Position numbers and translations under genes: made by a program
NCBI RefSeq assembly: GCF_025232395.1
Contig: NZ_CP065938.1
Coordinates: forward strand, 1,612,001-1,676,000
Source: Taurinivorans muris
Lineage (GTDB): Bacteria; Desulfobacterota; Desulfovibrionia; Desulfovibrionales; Desulfovibrionaceae
DNA: 64,000 nucleotides
Reading direction: 5' to 3'
Shown: one piece after another, positions 55,835-64,000 of the stretch
Layout of the letters: every line of letters begins with the position of its first letter
How positions within the stretch are numbered: position 1 is the first letter of the stretch
Notes under the pieces: model-generated
What the model was told of the DNA's origin: nothing
Databases searched by the model: none
What the model saw: only the letters and a program-made list of their open reading frames with translations

Positions 55835-56470
55835 TTATTTTTTGCGTTTCGTATTTTGTACCCGCACCAAGCGGCTTTGTTCCAATTCTATATCCACTCC
55901 GGAGCGGATCAGCGCGTCTTCGATTTTTTGGCTTTGCGCATAATTCATGTTGATCAGGCGAATTTTTTCCTCACTTGTGCCGTAGCGTTTTAAAAGGTCC
56001 TGAAAGCGGTCGGAAAGGCTGACGACCTTATCATGCCGGACCCGTTTGTCCGCATAGGAAATCAAATTCGGAAGCGTGCAGGGATTGTTTTCAATGGCTT
56101 GTCCGCCTTCGTCGAAAAACCAGATGACATGGGCGAGGACAGCTTGGGCGATGGCGGGGTTCTGCGTTTCCTGCATAACCCACGCGGCTCCCAAAAGGGC
56201 ATGGTCGCCGCCGAAATAAATGGTGTAACTTTTGGCTATGTCGTGAAGAAGCGCGGAGGCGAGCACCATATCCTCGCGCAAAGGGTATCCCGCAGTGCCG
56301 AAACGTTTCGCAAGCGTCAAAGCGACTTGCGCAACGGTAAGGCAATGTTCCCTGATGTGGTGCATCATTTGGTATTTTTCCCAAATACGGTAACATTCCC
56401 TTATGGTCGGCACGTTCCATTCTTCTTTGTAAGGAAATGCAATATTCGGTTTCAATTGCATGGGCAGCAT
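55835..56470 (-). CDS. HD-domain phosphohydrolase-like protein
   Basis: The 211-residue product has HHIREHCLTVAQVALTLAKRF and the HD pair in ASALLHDIAKS, with a following FGGDHALLGAAWVM His and a LPNLISYADKRVRHDKVVS segment that completes the metal site. It resembles small HD hydrolases acting on nucleotides. The substrate is unknown. ATG 56470 has AAGGAG upstream. It lies between dut and ddl on one strand. Confidence 0.82.
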   Translation of the reverse strand: MLPMQLKPNIAFPYKEEWNVPTIRECYRIWEKYQMMHHIREHCLTVAQVALTLAKRFGTAGYPLREDMVLASALLHDIAKSYTIYFGGDHALLGAAWVMQETQNPAIAQAVLAHVIWFFDEGGQAIENNPCTLPNLISYADKRVRHDKVVSLSDRFQDLLKRYGTSEEKIRLINMNYAQSQKIEDALIRSGVDIELEQSRLVRVQNTKRKK

Positions 56471-56509
56471 TATTCCGCTCCTTATCGTGTTTGTCCGTAT
56501 CCTGAAAAT

Positions 56510-56971
56510 TTATTTTTTTCCCGTATGTCCGTAGCCCCCGCAGCCCCGTTCCGTGGGAGAAAGCTCCTCCGCCTCTTCAAGGCTTATGGGAAAATAGGGC
56601 TGGAAGACAAGCTGGGCTATCCTGTCCCCTTGCTCGACGGTTACGGAATTTTGGGAAGTATTCAGCATGTAAGCGATTATTTCTCCGCGGTAATCAGGGT
56701 CGATAACGCCGACGCCCTGAGCGACGGCAAGTCCTGTTTTCGCCCCCAATCCGCTGCGGGAATAAAGAAAAGCGGCGGTATTTTCCTGACAAATCTCAAG
56801 GGCTATGCCCGTGGGAACAGGATGACGTCCGCCTGCCGGAATTTCTATGCTTTTTTCCGGGAAAGCCGCCCGCAGGTCCATGCCGCAGGACCGGCTTGTT
56901 GCGGGGCAAGCGCCTTTTTCACCGTATACTGTTTTGCTGTCGCGCAAATATTGGATTTTTGCAAGCGCCAT
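56510..56971 (-). CDS. dut: Deoxyuridine 5'-triphosphate nucleotidohydrolase
   Basis: dUTPase splits dUTP to dUMP, keeping uracil out of DNA and feeding dTMP synthesis. The 153-residue trimeric-type protein has all five motifs: SCGMDLRAA, YSRSGLGAKTG, GVGVIDPDYRGEI, GDRIAQLVF and ERGCGGYGHTGKK. A good ribosome site (GGAG) precedes ATG 56971. It is 20 bases after the TtcA-like gene. ThyX is encoded elsewhere in this window, so both halves of dTMP supply are visible. Confidence 0.95.
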   Translation of the reverse strand: MALAKIQYLRDSKTVYGEKGACPATSRSCGMDLRAAFPEKSIEIPAGGRHPVPTGIALEICQENTAAFLYSRSGLGAKTGLAVAQGVGVIDPDYRGEIIAYMLNTSQNSVTVEQGDRIAQLVFQPYFPISLEEAEELSPTERGCGGYGHTGKK

Positions 56972-56991
56972 TTGTTTTCTCCGTTTGCTTC

Positions 56992-57834
56992 TTATTCGTT
57001 TTCCTCTGTTTCCCGCAAAGCCCGCTCTTCTTTTTGGCGTTTGCTTTTTGCTTGGCGTTCCGCGATAAAGGAGCTCAAATCAAGCTGTTCTTCCGGTTTT
57101 AAAAGATGTTTTTGCAGCTGCCAGCGGATTATGCCTTGGTAAACATTGCGTCTGCCGTTTTGGCTTTCTTTGCAGAATTCGTCAAGCTTAACCAATAGGT
57201 CCGTGCGTTTTGTCGTGTTGGCGGAGGGGCAGGGATTGGAAAAAATCGGCAGTTCCCAAAGCTTGGCGGCTTTTATGATATGCTGTTTCTCCACCATGGC
57301 GAGAGGGCGGATCACTGTGAGCAAGCCCCCGAAAAACGGTTCGCACATGCTCATTCCGTCAATGCGTCCCGTCTGCACGAGATTAAGCAAAAACGTGGAC
57401 ACAAGGTCGTCGGCATTATGTCCGAAAGCCAAATGGCTCAGATTGTGTTCCCTGCAAAGTTCAAACAAACGTTTCCGCCGTAAAAAAGCGCAGTAGTAGC
57501 AGGGCGATTTCGTGCGGTTTTCTTCGGAATGGGCAAGGAGCCCATGCTCTGTGACTTCCGCATGGTAAGGAATGTTTTCCTTTTCAAGCCATGCGGCGAG
57601 CGGGGCATGGCAAAGGGGATCGAAGCCCGCATTGATGTGTATCGCCATGATTTCAAAGGGAAAAGGGGTGATTTGCCTGCGCAGCTGCATGACTTTGAGC
57701 AGAACAAAGGAATCCACTCCTCCGGAAACGGCAATTCCCACGCGGGCGTAGGGTTTGAGCATGCCCGTGTTCTGCATGAGCTTGCCGGCGGAGCGTACGC
57801 ACTGCTCTTGCGAATAATGAAGCTTTTTTCCCAT
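56992..57834 (-). CDS. TtcA-like ATP pyrophosphatase (tRNA thiolation family)
   Basis: The 280-residue product has the PP-loop SGGVDSFVLL, a CxxC (PCYYCAFLRRK), a LAFGHNADDLVSTFLLNL segment and a third Cys in FSNPCPSANTT, the set found in TtcA-type enzymes with an iron-sulfur cluster. Members put sulfur on cytidine 32 of tRNA. The C-terminus is long and charged (ERQAKSKRQKEERALRETEE). The start is 2 bases after the pepA stop. Other members of this family have other tRNA targets, so the substrate is not certain. Confidence 0.85.
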   Translation of the reverse strand: MGKKLHYSQEQCVRSAGKLMQNTGMLKPYARVGIAVSGGVDSFVLLKVMQLRRQITPFPFEIMAIHINAGFDPLCHAPLAAWLEKENIPYHAEVTEHGLLAHSEENRTKSPCYYCAFLRRKRLFELCREHNLSHLAFGHNADDLVSTFLLNLVQTGRIDGMSMCEPFFGGLLTVIRPLAMVEKQHIIKAAKLWELPIFSNPCPSANTTKRTDLLVKLDEFCKESQNGRRNVYQGIIRWQLQKHLLKPEEQLDLSSFIAERQAKSKRQKEERALRETEENE

Positions 57835-57836
57835 GC

Positions 57837-59372
57837 CTATTCCATGAAACTCAAATCAACAAGGGTGCGGACGCCAAAACCGGTTGCGCCTTTCGGATTG
57901 AGGGTGTTGTCGGCATTGTCTGCGGCTGCCATGTCGATATGCACCCAAGCCTGCTCTTCCCCTACGAATTCTTTGAGGAAAAGGGCTGCCGTCAAAGAGC
58001 CGCCGTAACGGGAACCGGCATTTTTTATATCGGCAACATTGCTTTTCAGCTCTTTCATCAAATGCTTCCAAACGGGGAGCTGCCAAGAGCGTTCAAAAAG
58101 AGCGCTGCCGCGCTCCGCAACGTTTCGGGCAAGGTTGTCGTCAGGGCTGAAAACGCCTGCGGCACCCTCGCCGAGAGCAACGGCGCAGGCACCTGTAAGG
58201 GTTGCGATGTCAACAATCATGTGAGGTTGGTATTTTTCTTCCGCATACGCAAGGGCGTCTGCCAAAATCAGTCTGCCCTCGGCATCGGTATTGATAATTT
58301 CAATGCTTTTTCCTGTTTTGGCAAAAACGATGTCACCGGGTTTTACGGCGGTTCCGCTTGGCATATTCTCGCACAAAGGCATGACGCCGATAACGGGACG
58401 TTTCGGGAAAATTCCGCTCATGCCGAGCCTGCCGAGGGTTTCAAAGGCTCCGAGCACGGCGGCGGCTCCGCTCATGTCCCCTTTCATCTCTTCCATGCCG
58501 GCGCTCGGTTTCAGGCAAATGCCTCCGGAGTCAAAGGTTATGCCCTTGCCCACAAGGACAAGGGGGTTCATTTCCTTATCCGCGGTATGGGGGCGGTATT
58601 CCAAAATCACGAAACGCGGTTCCTGGGCGGAGCCTTTCGCCACAGCCAAGAATGCGCGCATGTTTTCGTTTTCTATTTCTTCTTTTTTGAGCACGGTGCA
58701 TTGAAAATTATGATAAAGGGCGGTTTCTTCCGCTTTTTGGGCGAAATAATCCGGTGTTGCGGCATTGGCGGGAGCGTTGGCAAGGTCGCGGGCGAGGTAA
58801 ATGCCAAGGGCTTCGGCTTCCGCATAGCGTACCGCCTTTTTCAGGCTGTCGTCACAAAAATCGTCGTCCAGCAGGAAGAAAAGCTTGCGGAGCGTCGGCT
58901 TTTCCGTTTTTTTCTTGAAAGCGGTGTAGGAATACAAGGCGAGCTTGGCTGCAAGGGCGAGTTCTTTTGCCATATCGTCACGGGTTACGCCAAGTTTCGC
59001 TCCGATCCGCGCCATGGAAACAATATCGATGCCGATGTGTTCCAAGCCTAAATCCTGACAGGCGGTTACGGCTTTTGCAAAGGAAAAGCGCATGTCTTCC
59101 AAGGTTAAATCCTTTGTTTCCCCAAGTCCGAGCACCATACAGCGGGAAATTTCCATGGCGGGAGGACCGTACAAAACAATGCGTTCGTCTTTTTTTCCTT
59201 TAAAATCACGCCACTGGGGGGCTATGCTCAGCCATGGGGCGGCATTTTGGGTAAAATGGCAGGCATCGTCGACACCCTCGCCTTCAAAGGCGAACGCAAG
59301 AGCCAAATCTGTTTTCCATTGACCTTGGATTTGAAATTCTATATCGAGGTTTGCGTCATCTGTTTTCTGCAT
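57837..59372 (-). CDS. pepA: Leucyl aminopeptidase (M17 family)
   Basis: This cytosolic hexamer with two metal ions removes N-terminal residues from peptides. The 511-residue product has the catalytic VGKGITFDSGGICLKPSAGM, DMSGAAAV, and NTDAEGRLILADALAYAEE with metal-binding Asp and Glu. The N-terminal domain is divergent as usual. A GGAG site precedes ATG 59372. The upstream pseudouridine synthase gene is 43 bases away and the TtcA-like gene follows. Confidence 0.94.
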   Translation of the reverse strand: MQKTDDANLDIEFQIQGQWKTDLALAFAFEGEGVDDACHFTQNAAPWLSIAPQWRDFKGKKDERIVLYGPPAMEISRCMVLGLGETKDLTLEDMRFSFAKAVTACQDLGLEHIGIDIVSMARIGAKLGVTRDDMAKELALAAKLALYSYTAFKKKTEKPTLRKLFFLLDDDFCDDSLKKAVRYAEAEALGIYLARDLANAPANAATPDYFAQKAEETALYHNFQCTVLKKEEIENENMRAFLAVAKGSAQEPRFVILEYRPHTADKEMNPLVLVGKGITFDSGGICLKPSAGMEEMKGDMSGAAAVLGAFETLGRLGMSGIFPKRPVIGVMPLCENMPSGTAVKPGDIVFAKTGKSIEIINTDAEGRLILADALAYAEEKYQPHMIVDIATLTGACAVALGEGAAGVFSPDDNLARNVAERGSALFERSWQLPVWKHLMKELKSNVADIKNAGSRYGGSLTAALFLKEFVGEEQAWVHIDMAAADNADNTLNPKGATGFGVRTLVDLSFME

Positions 59373-59415
59373 ATGGGTATTCTCCTTATTTTTTCATATG
59401 TTCCGATATGTTTTT

Positions 59416-60195
59416 TTATTCTGTTAAACCGACAAGCCGCCGTAAATCCCGCAGTTCCCCGGCTGTCAGTCCGCGGACTTCGCCTTTTGGCAAATCTCCC
59501 AAAAGGAGCGGACCTTGCTGCACGCGTTTCAGGGTCAGTATCGTTAAATCCGTATCGCGGCACATGCGCCGGATTTGTCTGTTTATACCTTGGGACAAAG
59601 TAAATTCAAGCCAGAGTTCACGTTTTTCCTGTTCGCTTTTCGGCGTTTTGAGAAGACGGACCCGCACAGGGGCGAGCTCTTCCCCCTCTGCCAGTTTCAT
59701 GCCTTTTTCCATAAGGTTCACGGTTTTTTGCAAATCATATCCTTTATCGGGAAGTCTCACCTTCACGTGATAAACGCGGGGCATGTGCCAGCGCGGGTGC
59801 ATAAGCCTGTTGGCAAGTTCTCCGTCGTCGGTCAAAAGCAAGAGCCCTTCGGAAAAAAAGTCCAGCCGTCCCACGGGGTATATGCGTCTTGTCTTATAGG
59901 CGGGAGGAAGAAAATCGAGTACGGTTTTGCGTCCTTCCGGGTCTTTGACCGTGCTGACGACGCTCACGGGCTTATGCAGCATAAGGACGCACGTTTTTTT
60001 CCGTGCTGAGAAAAAAACTTTTCTCCCTTGGCAAAGGACAATATCGTTTTTCGTGTCGATACGCAAAGCCGGCGTGTCCGCTTTTTGCCCGTTCACGGTG
60101 ACAAGACCTGCGAAAATAAGCTCATCGGCTTTTCTGCGCGAACAAATTCCGGCATCGGCAAGGGCTTTGTTGAGGCGTACTTTTTTATCTTCCAT
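59416..60195 (-). CDS. RluB/RsuA-type ribosomal RNA pseudouridine synthase
   Basis: The 259-residue product has an S4 RNA-binding domain (VRLNKALADAGICSRRKADE), then the catalytic Asp in YPVGRLDFFSEGLLLLTDDGEL and the C-terminal QGINRQIRRMC motif of the RsuA/RluB/E/F group. Closest in layout to RluB, which modifies 23S rRNA, but RsuA cannot be ruled out. ATG 60195 is chosen because the S4 domain starts there; no strong ribosome site is visible. It is divergent from the LPLAT gene at 60305. Confidence 0.9.
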   Translation of the reverse strand: MEDKKVRLNKALADAGICSRRKADELIFAGLVTVNGQKADTPALRIDTKNDIVLCQGRKVFFSARKKTCVLMLHKPVSVVSTVKDPEGRKTVLDFLPPAYKTRRIYPVGRLDFFSEGLLLLTDDGELANRLMHPRWHMPRVYHVKVRLPDKGYDLQKTVNLMEKGMKLAEGEELAPVRVRLLKTPKSEQEKRELWLEFTLSQGINRQIRRMCRDTDLTILTLKRVQQGPLLLGDLPKGEVRGLTAGELRDLRRLVGLTE

Positions 60196-60304
60196 TTTTC
60201 CATTCTTTTTTGTTGCGTTTTGCGTAGGGGCATAATATACTTTATACATTCAATCGTCTAGCTTTTTTGCAGTTGAAAAATCCGTATTCCGACAAATTGG
60301 GACC

Positions 60305-61036
60305 ATGATAGAAAAATCAAAACAAATCATTAAAAATAAAGCGGGAAATTTGCGCCGGAAAATCCGCGACTTGTTCAGAACTTCTGATTTTTGCGTTGAT
60401 TTGCTCGTGCGTTTTTACAAGGTGTTTTGCAAGTCTTTGCGGTATGACGAAAAAACACGCGTAAAAATCGCCGAGCAGGACGATGTGGCGGCAAGACGGA
60501 AACAAGGCGAAGATGTCAAGGGGACGCCGGTCGTTCTTTGTCTTTGGCATGACGAACTGTTTCCGCTTATCTATTTGCGGAAGGATTTGGATATCGTCTG
60601 CATTGTGAGCAGCAGCAAAGACGGTGCGATTTTAGAAAAATTCATGCGGAAACTGGGTTTGCGCACGGCGGCGGGTTCCAGCAGACGCGGAGGGCTGAAA
60701 GCTCTTTTGCATGCCGCAAAACTTATGAAAGACGGCACTGTTCATGCCTGTATCACTGTTGACGGTCCGATGGGTCCGCGCCACAAGGCGAAAGACGGCG
60801 CTTTTTTGCTCGCCCAAAAAGCGAGCGCGAAAATAATGCCCGTGCGTCTTAATATGGAAAATTCCTATGCGTTCCCCAGTTGGGATAAGTTTCAAATTCC
60901 TTTGCCTTTCAGCAAAGTGGAGGTTTTTTTCGGGGAAGGTTTTTTTGTGACGGAAGAATTGACGGAAGAATATTTGGCTGTATGCCGGAAACGTCTTGAA
61001 GAAGAGCTGACGGGACTTTTGCCGCAAAAACCGTGA
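60305..61036 (+). CDS. Lysophospholipid acyltransferase-like protein (DUF374 type)
   Basis: The 243-residue product has the LPLAT-type blocks LCLWHDELFPLIYL, GSSRRGGLKALLHAAKLMKDG and ACITVDGPMGPRHKAKDGA. In this group WHxxxF replaces the NHxxxxD of ordinary acyltransferases. It is likely membrane-associated and acts on a lipid or lipid A-like acceptor, which is inferred. The start is TTGGGACCATG. It ends 44 bases before ruvA. Confidence 0.8.
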   Translation: MIEKSKQIIKNKAGNLRRKIRDLFRTSDFCVDLLVRFYKVFCKSLRYDEKTRVKIAEQDDVAARRKQGEDVKGTPVVLCLWHDELFPLIYLRKDLDIVCIVSSSKDGAILEKFMRKLGLRTAAGSSRRGGLKALLHAAKLMKDGTVHACITVDGPMGPRHKAKDGAFLLAQKASAKIMPVRLNMENSYAFPSWDKFQIPLPFSKVEVFFGEGFFVTEELTEEYLAVCRKRLEEELTGLLPQKP

Positions 61037-61080
61037 GACGGAACGGTAATCATAAACAAATACAAAACAATGAGGATATG

Positions 61081-61677
61081 ATGATAGCCTATCTTGAGGG
61101 GAAATTTTTACAAAAGACAGCGCAAAGCATAATTATCGCAACCCGTTACGGCATAGGCTATGAAGTTTTCATTCCGCAGGGCATGGCGCTGCCCGCCGCG
61201 GGCGAAGAGCTCGCCCTGTATACGGCTTTCGTGGTGCGTGAGGACGCCCAGGAGCTTTTTGGCTTCGCCACCTTTGAAGAGCGCGAAACCTTTAAAATGC
61301 TTACGACCATAAACAGGGTCGGCGCGAGAACGGCTCTTGCGATTTTATCCGTGTACAGACCTGACGATTTGCGGCGGATCGTGGCGCAGGACGATGTCAA
61401 CGCCCTTACCAGGGTTTCAGGTATCGGCAAGCAGACAGGACAGAAGATTTTTCTGGAATTGAAATATAAATTCAAAGCCGATACCCAATTAAGCGCCGTA
61501 ATGCGTCCTGCCGCAAACTCCGGTGTTTACAGCGACGCTTTGACAGGGCTTCTCAATCTTGGTTATGATGCGCAAAGTGCCGGCGAAGTGCTGGCGGAAG
61601 TTTTGCAGAAAGAACCCGACCTTGCCGTGGGCGAAGCTTTGAGGGCGGCTCTCAAAACCATGGCTAAAAAGAAATGA
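61081..61677 (+). CDS. ruvA: Holliday junction DNA helicase subunit RuvA
   Basis: RuvA binds Holliday junctions and positions RuvB for branch migration. The 198-residue product has an N-terminal OB fold (MIAYLEGKFLQKTAQSIIIA), a helix-hairpin-helix stretch (LLTTINRVGARTALAIL-like and RVSGIGKQTGQKIFLELK) and a C-terminal three-helix domain that binds RuvB (SDALTGLLNLGYDAQSAGEV). ATG 61081 has GAGG 5 bases before it, and 61078 is too near. ruvB begins 30 bases later. Confidence 0.95.
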   Translation: MIAYLEGKFLQKTAQSIIIATRYGIGYEVFIPQGMALPAAGEELALYTAFVVREDAQELFGFATFEERETFKMLTTINRVGARTALAILSVYRPDDLRRIVAQDDVNALTRVSGIGKQTGQKIFLELKYKFKADTQLSAVMRPAANSGVYSDALTGLLNLGYDAQSAGEVLAEVLQKEPDLAVGEALRAALKTMAKKK

Positions 61678-61707
61678 TGTGTTTAAACAAATGGATATGA
61701 TTGAAAT

Positions 61708-62826
61708 ATGAACGGAAAGTTTGGAAAACAAAAATCTTTTTCTTCCGCGTTCGGGCATTTTGACGAAGAGCGGGACGAAGATTTTTACGATGACGGCGGT
61801 TTTGAAGAAGAAACCGGATATGCCGGAAAAACGGACGGGGAAAACAACGGATTTTTTTCTTTGCAGGAAAGTCTTGAAAAAATGGACGAATCCGTGCGCC
61901 CCAGACGCTTGGCTGAATTTGTCGGACAAAGCGAATTGCGGAAAAATCTGCAGGTTTATTTGGACGCCGCCAAAAAACGCGGACGGGCTATGGACCACTT
62001 GCTTTTTTATGGCAATCCCGGACTCGGAAAAACCACGCTCGCCCATATCATCGCTTCGGAACTCGGTGTCAACATTGTTTCCACTTCCGGTCCCGCTCTT
62101 ATGCGCGGAGGGGATTTAGCCTCCATTTTGTCCAATTTGCAAGCCAATGATGTTTTTTTTATCGATGAAATACACCGTATGCCCATGCAGGTTGAAGAAG
62201 TGCTTTATCCCGCCATGGAGGATTTCAAGCTCGATCTTGTGATAGGGCAGGGACCCGCCGCCAAAACCATTAAGATTGATGTCGAGCCTTTTACTCTGGT
62301 GGGGGCGACCACGCGGCTCGGACTTCTGTCCGCACCGCTTCGTGACCGTTTCGGCATTATCAGCCGTTTGGAGTTTTACACGCCTCAGGAGTTGTCGGAA
62401 GTCGTTCTGCGTGCGGGAAAAATTCTAGGGGTGAAAATCAATGGGGACGCCGCCATGGAAATCGGCAAACGTTCGCGGGGCACTCCGCGTATCGCCAACA
62501 GACTGCTTCGGCGCGTGCGTGATTTCGCCAGCGTTTTCGGAGAGGGCTCCATTGACGAAGAGCAGACCAGACACGCCCTTTCCCGTCTTGATGTGGATGA
62601 AATGGGGCTTGATGAAATGGACAGAAAAATTTTGTCCATTCTTATCGAACATTATGACGGCGGACCCGTTGGTCTGAAAACCCTTGCCGTCGCCTGTTCC
62701 GAAGAAATGCGGACCATTGAGGAAATTTACGAGCCTTATCTCATCCAATGCGGGCTGATCAAACGAACCCCCCAAGGCAGGGTGGTGACGGCGCGTGCTT
62801 ACAAGCATATGGGACATTTGGGATAA
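61708..62826 (+). CDS. ruvB: Holliday junction branch-migration helicase RuvB
   Basis: RuvB is the hexameric AAA+ motor of branch migration. The 372-residue product has [19 protein letters not shown], Walker [13 protein letters not shown], Walker [28 protein letters not shown] with sensor I and Arg finger, and the C-terminal winged helix. About 45 extra residues at the N-terminus are acidic and low-complexity ([17 protein letters not shown]), compared with E. coli RuvB. No good ribosome site is visible upstream of ATG 61708. Confidence 0.95.
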   Translation: MNGKFGKQKSFSSAFGHFDEERDEDFYDDGGFEEETGYAGKTDGENNGFFSLQESLEKMDESVRPRRLAEFVGQSELRKNLQVYLDAAKKRGRAMDHLLFYGNPGLGKTTLAHIIASELGVNIVSTSGPALMRGGDLASILSNLQANDVFFIDEIHRMPMQVEEVLYPAMEDFKLDLVIGQGPAAKTIKIDVEPFTLVGATTRLGLLSAPLRDRFGIISRLEFYTPQELSEVVLRAGKILGVKINGDAAMEIGKRSRGTPRIANRLLRRVRDFASVFGEGSIDEEQTRHALSRLDVDEMGLDEMDRKILSILIEHYDGGPVGLKTLAVACSEEMRTIEEIYEPYLIQCGLIKRTPQGRVVTARAYKHMGHLG

Positions 62827-62867
62827 TTTTTTTAATACATCATGTACATACGATAAAAGGAACCATT

Positions 62868-63605
62868 ATGCCGCAAGCTCATTTACAAGTGAAAATACTC
62901 GCCCATACTCCCGACCCCCTTTCCGTCATTTATGCCTCTTTTCGGCAATGTTATCATCAAGGCTATGTGGGCGATATGTGGGAACGCCTGCAAAACGGGG
63001 AAATCAGCACGGAAAAGCAAGCGGAATTCGTGCGCAATATCATTACGTCCGGGCACGAAAGCCCCATTGAGCATGTGACGTTCACGTTCGCCCTTTCAGG
63101 GGTTTCGCGCGCTTTGACGCACCAGCTCGTGCGTCACCGCATAGCTTCGTATTCACAGCAAAGCCAGCGTTATGTGGACGCCGGCGGCATGGAGTACATT
63201 TTGCCTCCGAGCATAAAAAGAAACCCTGAAATATTAGCCCGTTACGAGGATTTTATGGAGGAAGTCGGCAAGGCGTACCATGACATAAAAACCATGCTTG
63301 AAGAGGACGGCAGGGGAAGCTTGGCAAAGGAAGACGCCCGCATGGTTTTGCCGCAGGCCGCCGCAAGCAATATCGTCGTGACAATGAACTGCCGTTCCCT
63401 GCTCAATTTTTTCGAACACCGCTGCTGCACGAGGGCGCAATGGGAAATCAGGGATTGCGCCAATAAAATGCTTTTGGAGTGCCGCAAGGTTTTGCCGGAA
63501 ATTTTCAAGAGCGCGGGGGCGAAATGCGAACGGCTCGGCTATTGCCCGGAAGGCGAGAAATTTTGCTGCGGGCGTTATCCCGTCCGGCATTCGGACAAAG
63601 CATGA
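62868..63605 (+). CDS. thyX: Flavin-dependent thymidylate synthase
   Basis: ThyX makes dTMP from dUMP using FAD and methylene-tetrahydrofolate. The 245-residue product has the ThyX signature RHRIASYSQQSQRY, HESPIEHVTFTF and NCRSLLNFFEHRCCTRAQWEIR, the family's conserved elements. ATG 62868 has AAAGG upstream; the long open frame before it lies in the ruvB end. It is followed by a stem-loop. No ThyA was seen. Confidence 0.94.
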   Translation: MPQAHLQVKILAHTPDPLSVIYASFRQCYHQGYVGDMWERLQNGEISTEKQAEFVRNIITSGHESPIEHVTFTFALSGVSRALTHQLVRHRIASYSQQSQRYVDAGGMEYILPPSIKRNPEILARYEDFMEEVGKAYHDIKTMLEEDGRGSLAKEDARMVLPQAAASNIVVTMNCRSLLNFFEHRCCTRAQWEIRDCANKMLLECRKVLPEIFKSAGAKCERLGYCPEGEKFCCGRYPVRHSDKA

Positions 63606-63606
63606 C

Positions 63607-63626
63607 AAAAGGACGAAAGTCCTTTT
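63607..63626 (+). terminator. Stem-loop after thyX
   Basis: AAAAGGAC (63607-63614) and GTCCTTTT (63619-63626) pair across GAAA, just after the thyX stop at 63605. The stem is strong and there is no T run beyond the four in the stem, so it may be a weak terminator or only an RNA-stabilising hairpin. Confidence 0.4.
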
Positions 63627-63652
63627 CGTATCATAATTCATAGAGGAAAACA

Positions 63653-64000
63653 ATGTCATTAACATTCAGGCGCGCACAGCCCGAAGATATGGGCTTGCTT
63701 CTTTCGCTCATCAAAGAACTTGCCAGGTATGAACACCTTGAGCGTGAAGTGACGGCGACGGAAGAAATTTTATCCGAATGGCTTTTTGCCAAAAAGAAAG
63801 CGGAAGTGATTTTTCCCATGCTTGAAAATGAAGCAATCGGGTATGTTTTGTATTTTTATAATTTTTCCACGTTCTTAGGCAAAGCGGGCATCTATGTTGA
63901 AGATTTGTTCATCAGACCGGAATTCCGGCATAAGGGCCACGGCAAAGCGCTTTTGCGGCATATCGCCCGAAAAGCCGAAGCCGAGGGGCTGGGCAGGGTG
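63653..64000 (+). CDS. GNAT-family N-acetyltransferase (partial, cut by the window edge)
   Basis: ATG 63653 has AGAGG upstream. The visible 116 residues start MSLTFRRAQPEDMGLLLSL and include YNFSTFLGKAGIYVEDLFI followed by RPEFRHKGHGKALLRHIAR, the acetyl-CoA-binding motif A. The pattern with FSTFxGKxGIYxEDLF is close to diamine (spermidine/spermine-type) acetyltransferases, but without the end the acceptor cannot be named. Confidence 0.82.
   Translation, partial: MSLTFRRAQPEDMGLLLSLIKELARYEHLEREVTATEEILSEWLFAKKKAEVIFPMLENEAIGYVLYFYNFSTFLGKAGIYVEDLFIRPEFRHKGHGKALLRHIARKAEAEGLGRV

Noticed and set aside
57939-59051. A 370-codon open frame antisense to pepA
   Set aside because: pepA is intact with catalytic motifs, and the antisense frame shows no domain, start site or ribosome site.

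Overview
The window looks like the replication-origin region of a Desulfovibrionaceae-type chromosome (Desulfovibrio, Bilophila, Taurinivorans and relatives) with intermediate GC. This rests on gene order (parB, heptose kinase, dnaA, dnaN, gyrB, gyrA), an unusually short DnaA, a PurS-PurL fusion, sigma-54-type two-component regulators, a FliJ/MotE-like flagellar pair and LPS heptose synthesis, which marks a Gram-negative. The genus is inferred from gene content, not from a database match. No rRNA, tRNA or CRISPR array was seen.

Layout. 1-13.1 kb, plus strand: end of parB, heptose-7-phosphate kinase, an 825-bp non-coding stretch with a diverged tandem repeat and an AT-rich block (candidate oriC), dnaA-dnaN-gyrB-gyrA, then a TPR lipoprotein-like or exported protein, a histidine kinase and a response regulator. 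13.1-13.7 kb: non-coding, with terminators and RNA-like hairpins. 13.7-18.8 kb, minus strand: dnaJ, rpoZ, ftsK, efp, aroQ. 18.9-27.7 kb, plus strand: engB, a UvrD-like helicase, thiL, a second histidine kinase/sigma-54 regulator pair, folD, nth. 28.2-35.2 kb, minus strand: leuB, argD, purSL, a polyprenyl synthase and a Fur-family regulator. 35.4-39.9 kb: NifX-like protein with a His/Cys-rich tail, MATE exporter, MBL hydrolase, motE-like and fliJ genes with a sigma-54 promoter.

40.0-49 kb is the accessory part. It holds an AT-rich type IIS-like restriction-modification pair (AlwI-like nuclease and a two-domain adenine methylase), a MarR regulator with a cupin gene, an amino-acid ABC transporter lacking its ATPase, and a solitary AT-rich ParA-like ATPase. 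49.1-64 kb returns to core genes: dus, a frameshifted acetyltransferase, an MBOAT acyltransferase next to a fused SGNH/alpha-beta hydrolase, a broken MFS gene, ddl, an HD protein, dut, a TtcA-like thiolase, pepA, an RluB-type synthase, an LPLAT, ruvA-ruvB, thyX and the start of a GNAT gene.

The strongest candidates for something new are the degenerate origin-linked DnaA and its repeat-rich surroundings, the MBOAT plus double-hydrolase cassette, the response regulator without a GAFTGA loop, and the solitary ParA-like ATPase.
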